The position numbers and the translations under genes were made by a program. Shown in pieces: positions 1-13,790 of a DNA stretch of 64,000 nt (position 1 is the first letter of the stretch; the number at the start of each line of letters is the position of its first letter). This DNA comes from Chiridota heheva (Eukaryota; Echinodermata; Holothuroidea; Apodida; Chiridotidae): NCBI GenBank assembly GCA_020152595.1, contig JAIGNY010002015.1, positions 290,001-354,000 on the forward strand, written 5' to 3'. The notes under the pieces are model-generated. The model was given only the letters and a program-made list of their open reading frames with translations. It was not told the DNA's origin and ran no database searches.

Positions 1-1029
<1,029 letters not shown>

Positions 1030-1273
1030 CAGCTGTACCAGGTGCAACCCAGAAAATACTGGGTACTTCAAAGTATCCTAAAAATAAAGGAAATGGTCAG
1101 GTGACGTCATTCGAACATGCAGTAAAGCTTATAGAATTTTTACAATTTCCGCTCTGGATTGTTCGAACCTCCATTGGCTAGTGTGAAATTTTGACTACTG
1201 GCAAGAAATTTTCACCGCTTTTGAAATTCATCGTCGCCTTTTTTATCCTATTTATTTGGATGCTTCCGGACTG
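1030..1273. mobile_element. Diverged CAGTTCGGGAGC-family foldback element (MITE)
   Basis: The left part resembles the left arm of the 11569-12091 element (GCAACCC, CTGGGTACTT, the ACGTCATT block, then CCGCTCTGGATTGT and GAAATTCATCGTCGCC). The right end is GCTTCCGGACTG, close to the family end GCTCCCGGACTG. Flanks are ACATA on the left and ACATT on the right, a 4/5 match to a 5-bp target duplication. The copy is diverged and shortened. It ends about 245 bp upstream of the SLC5 start codon, so it may lie in that gene's promoter or 5' leader. Confidence 0.65.
1102..1109. promoter_or_regulatory. Candidate CRE site (TGACGTCA)
   Basis: A perfect palindromic cAMP-response element lies about 410 bp upstream of the SLC5 start codon, inside the foldback remnant. 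The 11569-12091 copy has only TTACGTCA at the equivalent place in its left arm. Function is inference. Confidence 0.35.
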
Positions 1274-1518
1274 ACATTTGACTTATCGAAAGAAAAAAAG
1301 CCTGAAAGTAGGCCTAAGTGAAATACAAATGCTTCACCACGGGAGTAATCACTCAATAGGCTTGAACGGGTTGCAGAACAAACTGTTGAATAAGCTGCTC
1401 AGTATTATTTTGTTTCTGAATCAAGGAGTACGTAATGATCCATTAAATAGAATGCCCTCCCGGTTGATATACTCAAGACGGTATCTTTGTCATTATTTTT
1501 CTTCACTAGATCAGAAAG

Positions 1519-4357
1519 ATGGCGGTCTTAAAAGTATTGGACTATATCATCATCATAACTATGCTTTTGATCTCTGCTGGAATAGGGATCTATTTTGGTT
1601 TCTTTGGCAGTAAACAAAAGGCATCTCTAGAGTATTTCAGGGGGAGTAAGCAGCTGGGCGTTCTTCCTGTCGCTGCATCAATCGTTGTAACGGTCCAGTC
1701 AGCAATTGCCTATGTTGGACAACCAGCAGAAGTTTATATTTACGGCCCTTACTATGGACTTTTCTTCGTAGCTAGGATAGTTGCATCATTGGTAGTAACG
1801 ATCAGCATTTTACCGGTTTTCTATCGCCTCGGTGTTACGAGTATCTTTGAATACCTCAATCTGCGGTTTAATAAGCCCGTTCGATATTGCGTAGTTATTT
1901 TGCAATTGTTTAGCGCTTCTATTTATATGGGAGTCGTTGTTTATATACCAGCACTTGCGCTGAGCACTATCACCGAGATAAGTCTCACAACGTCGATTTT
2001 GACTGTTGGAATCACCTGTACTTTTTACACCAGTATTGGGGGAATGAAAGCTATTGTTTGGACCGACGTGTTTCAGGTTAGTTAAAGCAGACTTTGAGAT
2101 TATTAAAACATTATAGACAGAGGATGGGAGGTCATACTTGCAGGAGAAGAAATTCACATGGGCGTAGAATGGGTTCCTTGAAATTGAAAACATACAAATA
2201 TTGGCATAGGCGTTTGGGCTCAAATTGACATATTTTAAGATCTGCATGCTGGAGACTTGTTTGTAGTTTTTAACTTCTAATGATTTCTTATCAGAATTCA
2301 TTGCTGTTACAGGTACAATTACCAATATAGATTTACATTTTCGCCAAATATCTCAATTTTTCGGATATATACCGATTATTGTTTTTCGAAAGAAGGTACT
2401 AAATTTTCCTAATTATCTGATCATAATGCAAATTTTCCGGTTTCGTAGCCATCACAAAAAACTGTTCATTAACAATTGTTTCTTTGTATTGAACAAAATG
2501 TTGTTTTACGTTCTTCCGGGCTAATCCCTCCTGTTTAATATAACGCATTTTGATTGAACAAGAAACTTGTCTTCTATTTAGTCACATAATCCAGTGATAA
2601 ACATGCCTAAATCATTCTCCGAAGATGAAAATAAGCGAAATAATATATATTTTTGGTTTTATAAGTACACATTGTGCATAAGCGATGACGAAATTTCGGA
2701 AAATATTTTTATTGATAGTTCAATAAATTTATTTCAAGGATATTATTCAAGCGAAAGAAGCTACCCTGGACATTGATACCCGTAATGTACCATGCTTCCC
2801 ATATTCTATTACTGTGTAGACGAAATTCAAATGGATGTAGAAAATTAGAAATCACCCAACCTTTAATTTGATACAAAAAATACAAATGCCAGGTTGAATC
2901 AAGAATATCATGAATATATGTTATCCTGTAACTGTTATGTAATCATTAGCATTATTGATCATAATAAGAACAATTCAATTTGAGATGAACATAACCTGGT
3001 TTCAGCTCTAAGATAAACCTTTGATCCTAAGGGTAAGGACTACTTACTGATATTTACAATTTTAGGCAAATTCTGGAGTGCTACTTATTTGTATTTCAAT
3101 ATTTGTCTTATCTTTAAATCTTAGGCGTTCATTATGACTGCCGGTATGCTTGTAATGATTATTGTTGGCTCGGCTATGACTGGCGGGCCAGCCGAGGGAT
3201 GGAAACGTGCAGTAGAAGGAGAACGAGGCACCCTTGTAAACTTCGATCCTGATATAACAATAGTTTACAGTTTTTGGTCAATAATGATAGGTTATTCGCT
3301 TGTAGTTACTTCGGTTTCTTCGAAACAACAATTTGTCCAGCGTTACAACTCATGCAAAACGGAAGTGCAGGCTAAAGCAGCTGCTTGGATTGGTATATGT
3401 ACTGCTGGAGTTGTTGATTTACTTTCCGTTGCCATGGGAATGACCATTTTTGCGTACTACGCGTATTGTGACCCACTCACAAGTGGAAGCATAGATCGTC
3501 CTGATCAGTTGGTCCCTTATTTTATTGTTGATGTTTTTAAAGACATCCCCGGGTTACCTGGGTTTTTGATTGCGGGCGCATTTGCAGCATCTATGTCATC
3601 TATGTCTTCGCTTGTGAACGGAATAGCAGCGGTAATAGGTCAGGATTTTATCAAGCCCATTTGGAAGGATATAAGCGACACCAATTATACATACTGGGTT
3701 AAAGCAATGTCTTTGCTTTTGGGAGGTGTCGCTATAGCAGTTGCATTCCTTGCTTCATCCTTTGGTGGAGTGCTGCAAGCAGTGATAAGCTACAGTGCAA
3801 TTTTTGATGGTCCAGGCTTTGCCATATTTTGTCTTGGAATGTTCTTTCCAAGAGCAAATTCCATTGGAAGTATATTTGGGTTAGTGTCAGGTGTGAGCAT
3901 TGGGTTGATAATTAAGATTGGCTCAGGTTTTTATGAAGCACCACACTCAAGACCTCCTTTAACGGCTTGTCCAGTAACTAACTACACCACAATATCCGAC
4001 ATTGACTATGTACAACCAGTGTCCACTGTAGTCAGTGAAATAACATTTGCCTTGAACGAGGAACCTGCACCTCAGTCAAAATTCTTCAGTATGAGCTTCC
4101 TTTATTATTACGTACTGACAGTATTTTCTACAATTTTGATAGGTTACGTTGTTAGTCTGCTCACTAAAAACAGTGAAAAACACCACACGGACACCAAATT
4201 GTTTACTCCAGTTGCTAGGTATTACCCAAAGCGATTGATTCCCAGTGACATTGATTTCGCAAATTATTTTTCAAACCAAAAAACTGTTCAGATTGATGAG
4301 AAGGTCGACAAAGGTTCTTATGCATTTGATAATCAAGTTACAGAAACGGGCATATAA
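1519..4357 (+). CDS. SLC5-family sodium:solute symporter (SMCT/SMVT-like), two coding exons
   Basis: Predicted plasma-membrane sodium-coupled transporter of the SLC5A8/A12/A6 group, which in vertebrates carries monocarboxylates or vitamins; the substrate here is not readable. Coding exons are 1519-2076 and 3125-4357, joined in phase 0 across a 1048-bp intron (donor CAG|GTTAGT, acceptor CTTAG|GCG), giving 596 aa. Family features in order: first membrane helix with ISAGIGIY, LPVFYRLGVTSIFEYLNLRF (about residues 96-115), GGMKAIVWTDVFQ at the splice junction, QFVQRYNSCK, DQLVPYFIVD and PGLPGFLIAGAFAASMSSMS. Length fits the family (about 600-635 aa). The start is chosen because AAAGATGG is a good context and the following helix aligns with the family N-terminus. 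The C-terminus, ETGI, fits a class I PDZ ligand. The intron content is unusually low for this family. A decayed inverted copy lies at 22272-26700. Confidence 0.93.
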
Positions 4358-4453
4358 ATGTTTACCGTCTGAAATTAAGTGAACTAAAAGCGTGTTTTGT
4401 GCAATTATTGTAGCTTAATTCAACCATACAAAGATTCAAATACTTTCAAAAGG

Positions 4454-4546
4454 CAGTTCGGGAGCAACCCATACATAAAATACATAAAAGTATCCAATTT
4501 TGGGGGTATTTCAAAGTACCCAGTTTTTTGGGTTGCTCCCGGACTG
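4454..4546. mobile_element. Minimal 93-bp CAGTTCGGGAGC foldback element in the SLC5 3' region
   Basis: Inverted ends CAGTTCGGGAGCAACCC and GGGTTGCTCCCGGACTG bound a 93-bp element, with a perfect 5-bp target duplication AAAGG at 4449-4453 and 4547-4551. It appears to be an internally deleted copy of the 523-bp element at 11569. It lies between the SLC5 stop codon and the candidate poly(A) signal, so it is probably transcribed as part of the 3' UTR and could form a hairpin. Confidence 0.85.
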
Positions 4547-4764
4547 AAAGGTCCTGTCTTTAAACCCATGACAACACTTGGACACGCTCTTATCTAACAA
4601 GCACATTGCTAATGATAAACATGCTCTTCGTCTAATAACCGTTTTGGAGTTATTGCAATTTCGAGGATATCCCAAGTATGTTAATAAGTTATACCTGTTC
4701 TCAAAAATTAAACAAAAAAAAGTTGTCAATAAATTAGAAAAAGAAAACTTTTTTTTTAAAGAAA

Positions 4765-4770
4765 AATAAA
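4765..4770 (+). terminator. Candidate poly(A) signal of the SLC5 gene
   Basis: An AATAAA hexamer about 410 bp downstream of the SLC5 stop codon is the first canonical signal I found after the gene. Cleavage site and use are not provable from sequence. Confidence 0.45.
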
Positions 4771-5310
4771 TATAAATGTTTTGGAAGTGCAGCTATGACA
4801 TGACATGAATAACTTTGGCATGACATGCAAACTTACTGTCCCGGTCATTTTGAACAAACTTTGTGGAAATCTTTCAAACTTCTAACGGAACAAGTTATCA
4901 ATTGGTCAGGTAGAAATCTCTATGTGTGTTATAAATGGAGAGTGCGAATACTGTATTTCTTAAACACCTTTAAACAGTCACAGTCTGCTCATGTGCACAA
5001 GGACGTGTTACATTCAAGTTGCGAGTAAACAAACCAACTAGCTTGAGCCACACCAAAATGCGCTCATGGTTTGCGTAGTATTAACGCGCGTCGTTTAGAA
5101 ATTACGCACATTTTAAGGTTATAAAATTTCACTTTCTGTTTTAGGACGACATAAGTTTTTCCCGATGACCTAATATTTCCTAGAATACTCAAAGTTACAT
5201 AACATATGTTAAGAAAAGAACAAAATCGAAGTGTTAACATGTCTATTATTAGTTCTTTATTTCCGGTTTCTTTTCTTCTTCGTGTAAGTTTTTTACCCAG
5301 CAAGATATTG
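4771..5310. other. No gene seen
   Basis: Short open frames only, none with recognisable similarity; no repeat structure noticed. Confidence 0.4.
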
Positions 5311-5583
5311 CCCTTACAAAAAACAAGATATAAATCTCAGATGTATTCCAGATCTGAAATTTATATCAAATTTAGACCTGACTTTGACATTGAACCAAAT
5401 AAAGAAATAGGCAACTATAACTTGATGTAGCTTGATACACCTTGATATAAATTGTATTTGTATATCAAATAAACATTTAATCAAGTGTATATCTGCCTTG
5501 ATCAGGCAAAGTCAAACTTCATTATCCCATATATCAGCCAGATATAAATTTGATATAATCCAGATCTGGTATTTTTGTAAGGG
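5311..5583. mobile_element. 273-bp inverted-terminal-repeat element (MITE)
   Basis: Bounded by CCCTTACAAAAA and its reverse complement TTTTTGTAAGGG. The interior is AT-rich with inverted segments (ATTCCAGATCTGAAATTTAT near the left end, CCAGATCTGG near the right). No coding capacity. No clear target duplication, so the superfamily is unassigned. Confidence 0.65.
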
Positions 5584-6139
5584 TGCTTAAATTATGTCTA
5601 ATATTTATTCGAATGAACTGTCTGTTATAATTTGTGTGTGTTTATTTTCTACACCGAATGAAAGATGCTTAATACATAAATGAAAAAACCCCATCTAGTG
5701 CCTGACTAAAAGTTGATTGTTAAATACATTGATCAATCAAGTTCGATACTCGACAATGGAGTTCGACGATGGATGTGACAGAAAACTGGCTATTTGTATG
5801 GACACCTGAAACGGTATTGTAAGAGGTCAATAAACTCCATTCTTTAAGAACATATTAAAATTCACTTTCCACCAAAATAATTATAAACTGATAAACAATA
5901 AAACTAGTTTCTAAAAAATTGGCGCCCCATTGCAATCTTAAAGAATGATAATATGATAAGTTTTACATGTTTTTTAGATTAAGTTGTAGTCCGAGGCAGA
6001 CAGGTTTCTTAACAGGTCCTTACATTGATACAACACATCAAGCTGCTCCTTAATTAATCGAAGGTCCGGTAACAAGTATAAAAAGACGCATGCCAGCGAA
6101 GCTCCTTGTAGTGATACAAATCCACAGACAGTAACCAAA
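5584..6139. other. No gene seen
   Basis: AT-rich sequence without a supported exon or repeat. Confidence 0.4.
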
Positions 6140-6550
6140 CAGGGCCCGTGTACTCTTTAGGGTCCATTTTCATATCAAGGATGGGCCCTTGCAATGTCAT
6201 AGATATCGGGACACAATATTGGCATTCCCTTCATTCGTATGTCGGGCCCACCAAAAAAGATAAATGTATTGGGCCTTCCTTGCTGTTTCTTGTTATATTG
6301 ATGGGCCCTTCAATCATACGTCGGATTCATTGAAAACTAAAAAGAAAAATAGATTGGCCCGTCCTGGGGCCCGTCATGATAACAGGAACATAACTTGGAC
6401 CCACCGAAAAAGATAGATTTAATAGTTAATATTCAACGGAGAAAATTGTATGTGAATGGAATCTCATTGGGCCGTCTTTATTCTTAATCTAGACAACAAA
6501 TTTGGCCCTTTCAATCTGAAGGCGCGCCCACCAAAGTAAGCTCAAACTTG
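6140..6550. repeat. Imperfect tandem repeat rich in GGGCCC
   Basis: About four diverged units of roughly 100-120 bp sharing ATTGGGCC, ATGGGCCCTT, CATACGTCGG and CCCACCAAAAAAGATA. Unit lengths drift and the copies are old. Confidence 0.55.
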
Positions 6551-7230
6551 ATTGGAAAGGGAGGTGAGGAGCAGCAACAACAAAAACATATTGGGTGAGG
6601 GAGGAAGCGGGGAAAAGCATTTTGGACTGGAGAGGCTGAGGGATTCCCATTTTTACGCTTACTCGCCTTCTTCTCGGGTGTAGCGTCTCACATTCACGAT
6701 GTAACTTCGAGTGAGCATGGTAATGATCAAAGAAAGCATGACGTCGTGGTGACTTAATAATGTAATATCATAATTTGGAAACAGACTATCAACAATAAGA
6801 AATCATTCAAACCGTCAATGCTCACCAAGCACAGAATGAATGGTGTCTCCATCATGTCCAACGGGAAACTAGACGAAATACATAACAATTGATGACACAA
6901 ACGTTGATATTCTTTTCACAAGACCCCCTCCATCCACACTGAGCCCTGAGAGGAAACGTGGTTGTATTAGCGGGTGTGACGCTATTTTTAAAGAAATTTT
7001 AAATATGCTAATAATCATACCTTCGTGGCATATGTTATAGTCTTAGTTTCGTAATGTTTCTCTACAGATATCCAAAGCAATTTCCAACACTTTTCTAAGA
7101 AAAATGAAAATATTCTGGTGACTCAGACTAACGCGTTATACATCGCCCTTTTCTTGAAATATTGTCATTCATAAGTTGAAATATGCTTGACGGATGCCGG
7201 TTTACAGTTTTTTAATGAAATTACTGTATT
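6551..7230. other. No gene seen
   Basis: No supported exon, RNA gene or repeat in this stretch before the minisatellite. Confidence 0.4.
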
Positions 7231-8255
7231 CAGTTCAGCCGTACTGCCCTCAGTTCAGCTGTACTGCCCTCAGCCCAGCCATACTGCTCAGTACAGCCGT
7301 ACTGCCCTCAGTCCTGCCGTACTGCCCTTAGTGCTGCCCTCAGTGCAGCCGTACTGCCCTCAGTGCAACCGTACTGCCCTCAGTGCAGCCGTACTGCCCT
7401 CAGTGCTGCCGCACTGCCCTCAGTGCAGCCGTACTGCCCTCAGTGCAGCCGTACTGCCCTCAGTACAGCCGTACTGCCCTCAGTGCAGCCGTACTGCCCT
7501 CAGTACAACCGTACTGCCCTCAGTACAGCCGTACTGCCCTCAGCGCAGCCGTACTGCCCTCAGTACAGCCGTACTGCCCTCAGTGCAACCGTACTGCCCT
7601 CAGTGTAGCCGTACTGCCCTCAGTACAACCGTACTGCCCTCAGTGCAACCGTACTGCCCTCAGTGCAGCCGTACTGCCCTCAGTGCAGTCGTACCGCCCT
7701 CAGTGCAGCCGTACTGCCCTTAGAACAGCCGCACTGTCCTCAGTACAGCCGCACTGCCCTCAGTTCAGCCGCCCTGCCCTCAGTACAGCCGCACTGCCCT
7801 CAGTACAGCCGCACTGCCCTCAGTTCCGCCGCACTGCCCTCAGTACAGCCGCACTGCCCTCAGTTCAGCCGCACTGCCCTCAGTTCAGCCGCACTGCCCT
7901 CAGTTCAGCCGCACTGCCCTCAGTACAGCCGCACTGCCCTCAGTACAGCCGCACTGCCCTCAGTACAGCCGCACTGCCCTCAGTACAGCCGCACTGCCCT
8001 CAGTACAGCTGCACTGCCCTCAGTGCAGCCGCACTGCCCTCAGTACAGCCGTACTGCCCTCAGTGCAGCCGTACTGCCCTCAGTGCAGCCGTACTGCCCT
8101 CAGTACAGCCGTACTGCCCTCAGTACAGCCGTACTGCCCTCAGTACAGCCGTACTGCCCTCAGTACAGCCGTACTGCCCTCAGTACAGCCGTACTGCCCT
8201 CAGTACAGCCGTATTGCCCTCAGTACAGCCGTATTGCCCTCAGACAGCCCTCAGT
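7231..8255. repeat. 20-bp minisatellite, about 51 units
   Basis: Head-to-tail units of CAGTACAGCCGTACTGCCCT with point variants (TAC/TGC/TTC in the first half, GTACTG/GCACTG in the second). The unit holds an inverted pair CAGTAC-AGCC-GTACTG that can form a 6-bp hairpin. Units at about 7721-8040 mostly carry GCACTG and the flanking blocks mostly GTACTG, so variants are zoned. Three 20-bp units equal 20 codons and no frame meets a stop; the long reading frames here follow from unit length and are not evidence of a protein. Confidence 0.97.
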
Positions 8256-9140
<885 letters not shown>

Positions 9141-9249
9141 TATTTTTATTTTATTGCAATACAAGCCATCCCCCCTCCATCTCCCTCCTCAACCTGACCC
9201 CTAGTTGGCCTGACACAGATCTTAGTTCGCCAGAGATGTAAAGGGTTGG

Positions 9250-9530
9250 ATGTACTGTTTAAATAAGAAATATACATCATGCCCGAATCTGCTAGATATC
9301 AGAATCATGTACTCGGCCTCCCGAGCATGATGCTGACAACATCATATATGGGATACTGTTTAAATCAGAGACATCAATCATGCCTGACTCATCTACATAT
9401 CAGAATCATGTCCTCCCGATTTGGCATGATGCTGACAACATGATTCTCTGGTCACCAATACTGTTTAAATCAGAAATATACATCATGCGCGATTCTTTTA
9501 TATATCAGAGTCATGTCGGGTCATACAATA
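9250..9530. repeat. Tandem repeat of about 100-106 bp, nearly three copies
   Basis: ACTGTTTAAAT recurs at 9254, 9354 and 9460. Each copy continues with AGAAATATACATCATGC-type sequence, ATATCAGAATCATGT and GCATGATGCTGACAACAT. Related sequence (TGTACTGTTTAAATCA, TATCAGAATCATGCC) recurs at 58800-58990. Confidence 0.75.
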
Positions 9531-10410
9531 AATAGCATAGCCAGGCTCTTAAATCTTCGGTGGTTTTGGAGCTGTGAATACTGACAATTTGGTGTCAACG
9601 TCCAAAACGCAGGGGACGGTGAGGGACCAATGATAACATTGTTTTTGAAAAATGAGGGAGGGCTCACTTGTCGGAGGTACTATTATCTATTAGGATCATC
9701 TCCACTCGACACGGCAGGATGCTGATTCTCAGATTGAGCAACATTGACGTATATAAAATACCTGCATTTTAAAGTACCGTAATATAAGGGATGCTCCCGA
9801 ATTGATTTTTGGGTATCAAAAAGAAGAAATCTTTAGGTCTTCTGGTTGTCTGGGGGCTTCGTCCAGGAATCCTCTGCTGTTCTGCCTGTTTAGAAATGGA
9901 AACCCTGCAATGCTTTTATGAGTAGGTTTTAACATGCTTATTGAAAATGTTCTTCTTTTTATCAATTACATTTTGGAACTTTGTTTTAATCTTAAGCCAT
10001 TTTGGATCACTACCCAAGAACCACTATTTTTCCCGAATTTTCAGAGGATTTTTGTTCTCGTCCAGTCGTCTGTTTAGAAATGGCAGTGGCCTGTTTATAT
10101 AAGGGAGATATTGGGGTTTAGCTCCCTTAAGTATGCCGCAGCCCCTTCCCGCACCAGTCAAGTTTTGTAAGATAGCAGTGTAGATCTCTGTAGATATACG
10201 TACAAGTATTTCACTAACTGTGAATCAAATGTAAGGGTCACGGCAACCAATATAACTTCCTGGTATTGAAAAAAAAAGTGTGAAAGCCATTAATATAATT
10301 AACTGATTAAGTGAACTATCAAATAAATCATTGAAAACAGAGATGTTGGCATCTCTTGTATAGACTGGTTTATCATTAATTTTGGATCAAAAATTCTCAA
10401 TGTTTTTTTA
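9531..10410. other. No gene seen
   Basis: No supported exon or repeat. Confidence 0.4.
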
Positions 10411-11262
<852 letters not shown>

Positions 11263-11568
11263 TTTCATTTTCTATTTTTTGTTGGGAGGGGGGGGGCTTA
11301 AGCGAAAACGAAAAGGTACACACGCCCCTGAAGTTTAAACTTGAAATCCTCAATTTTTCGACTAAGCGTTACAGTTGAGTGCCAACAATCTTGAAGTTTG
11401 GACCAAAGCTTAGAACTAAGGATCAACAATCTTTCATTTTGGACCAAGTGAGGGAGGTGGAGGTCTAAATAAGATGTGTTTTAAGAGACTTAAGCCTCGC
11501 CAAAAAAGAAACGCTAGATACGCCTCTGATAAGCTTATCTGAGTAGATTGTAACATGAGAGCTTCATA

Positions 11569-12091
11569 CAGTTCGGGAGCAACCCAAAAAGCTGGGTACT
11601 TTGAAATACCCAAAAAACTAGGTACTTTTATGTATTACGTCATTGCATGAGCCTACACATTTGACTAGCCCACACTAAACATATAGGGTTTCTCATTTTC
11701 CGCTCCAGATTGTCCAAAATTTCAATGGTTATCCTGAAATTTTGGAGACGGATAGTAAATAGATATTTAAAACATTTTGCCGCTGCTTTTTGAAATTTAT
11801 TGTCGCCTTTTTGAGAAAATATACAAAACAGACTGCCCATAATCTGTTTTATTGTTTTTCTCAAAAAGGCAACCGTGAATTTCAAAAAGCAGCGGCAAAA
11901 AGTTTTGAATATTTCCAAAATTTCAGGATATCCATTGAAATTTTGGATAATCCAGAGCGAAAAATGAGAAACCCCATAAGTTTAGTGTGGGCTAGGCAAA
12001 TGTGCAAGCTCATGCGATGACGTAATACACAAAAGCACCCAATTTTTGGGGTATTTCAAAGTACCTAGTTTCTCGGGCTGCTCCCGAACTG
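11569..12091. mobile_element. 523-bp foldback element with long inverted arms (CAGTTCGGGAGC family)
   Basis: Starts CAGTTCGGGAGCAACCC and ends GGGCTGCTCCCGAACTG. The arms are inverted for roughly 230 bp each: GGGTACTTTGAAATACCC, TACGTCAT, CCCACACTAAAC and CGCTCCAGATTGTCCAAAAT on the left are mirrored on the right. The 5-bp flanks TCATA (11564-11568 and 12092-12096) match. There is no transposase. CAG ends and a 5-bp duplication would fit the hAT5-type group, which is inference. Other copies are at 1030-1273 and 4454-4546. Confidence 0.88.
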
Positions 12092-12599
12092 TCATATAGT
12101 CTTCTTTTCATGAATAAAATTGTCAAACTGGCTTTGCGTTACTTCAGCCATTTTGGGCAGTTTGTACACCAAAGGCAATACATTTTCAGAGCTTCCGGAG
12201 GTTTGAACACTATGCCACCAAGCCAAAATCTCCCACAACGCCACTTGTAGAGAAGGCGGTGTCTGTTCCCAATTGTTCTATATTGTGTGCTTGTATAAAC
12301 ATGTATATCGTTAATAGATAAGTCAAATTATGAATATTGCGATATTTTTTCCTATGGTGCAAAAATGTGAAAGTGCGTGATTCAGCATTTCAGTGAATTA
12401 ACATATCGAAAATCGCAACAATTACACGTGAAATGGAAAGCATGCCCGACTTAGTAATGTAATTAACATTTTTATTACCATTTTCCTATCTTTCATATTT
12501 GGTCTTGACCTTTTTGACATTAATATTGCCCTAAATTTCTTCTTCTTTTTCGCTGGCAGAATTAACAGTTTATATATGCTATGCTGTGCAGTGCCATCA

Positions 12600-13140
12600 G
12601 AAGGTATTTATCAATTGGCGGGGCTGGACTTACATTCGCTGGTGTTTATTGCGCGTTAGCTCATCCGAGCGCAAAGCACGATATTTCGGCGTGGGTGTCT
12701 AGGGTGCGAAGTTCCCGGAAGCTGGCGTATTTTAAAGCTTTTGAGGGTCAAAAATTATCTAACTTCAGCCTTTTTGGGGAGTAGTAAGACAAGACTTTTT
12801 AAAAGAAATTTCACTGGTGGGTCAATGGATGGCAAAAATTGTAAAGGTACATGAGTCAGGAGGCAAAGTTTCCGGAAACTGGTGCATTGTAACCCTTTTG
12901 AGGGTTAAAAATAATCTAATTTCAGCCCATTTTGGGGAGTAGTGAGACAGGACTTTGGGAATTTGCACTGGTGGGCCAATTGATGCCAAAAATGGTAGGG
13001 GACCAGGGACGAAGCATTTAAGCCCTTTTGAGGGTCTAAAATAATCTAACTGCAGCCTATTTAAAGGAATATTGAGACAAGACTTTTGAAACTTGAAGGA
13101 ATTTATACTGGTGGGCCAATTTATGGCAAACATGGGAGGG
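12600..13140. repeat. Three diverged direct repeats of about 130-155 bp
   Basis: TTTTGAGGGT followed by AAAATAATCTAAC-type sequence recurs near 12743, 12896 and 13028. Each is followed by CAGCCTTTTTGGGGAGTA-type sequence, a GAGACA(A/G)GACTTT block and ACTGGTGGGCCAAT. Origin unknown. Confidence 0.65.
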
Positions 13141-13489
13141 ATCCAGAGGCCCGGCGAAGCCTCGTGAAGGCTGGAAGTGCATTTAGCAAGTTGGAAGAGT
13201 AGTGAAACTGAGAGGTTCTTTTCCTTCAAAGAAATTGTCACTGGTGATGGCAAAAATGGCACGATAGACAATAAATTCCTAAAGCAGAAGCGACAGTACC
13301 GTGATGAGAGGAGGGTAGTCACCATACTAGCCCATGAGAGACTAGCCACGTTAAGAAAATAATGAAAATAGGATTGCATGAAAGTACCATTTGAAAGTAA
13401 GTTTTACCTCCAAATCATAGCTAATGAGCCTTAATTACTTTTCATTTTGCTCGCTAGGCCCCCTTTTAGTCAGTGCTTATACTCGGTTT

Positions 13490-13790
13490 CCATTGGCTAA
13501 GCGGATAAGACTTATTGACTCCCCTGGATAGGACACCAGTCTATGGCATGTGTAATTCCTTAGTCAAACCATGGAGTTAAAAAAGATTTAACTCCTGGTC
13601 AAACCAAGGAGCTTCTCCTTGGTCAAACCTGGTACTCATCTCAAAGCCGTGTGAACTGGAGCAAGTGGGATAAAGTGTCATGCTAGCTCAAGGACACAGC
13701 ACAGCACCCTGTCGTGAGATTTGACCCATGCACCTTTGAGTGTGAAATTGTTTCCAGTCTCCTAATTTGTTTCTTCAAAAATAGATTTGG
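13490..13790 (-). mobile_element. Diverged tRNA-derived SINE (same family as 33.8, 40.6 and 54.0 kb)
   Basis: On the minus strand it shows a B-box-like GGGTCAAATCTC, then GTGTCCTTGAGC, CACTTTATCCC, GAGTACCAGG and ACTGGTGTCCTATCCAGGGG, in the order of the better preserved copies. A roughly 70-bp segment with TTTGACCAAGGAG-type inverted pieces is inserted between GAGTACCAGG and the GTCCTATCC tail. Confidence 0.6.

Noticed and set aside
1278-1613. 111-codon frame overlapping the SLC5 start
   Set aside because: Out of frame with the conserved SLC5 protein and begins in the foldback remnant.
7231-8255. CRISPR-like array
   Set aside because: Repeat units are contiguous with no unique spacers, and the sequence is eukaryotic.
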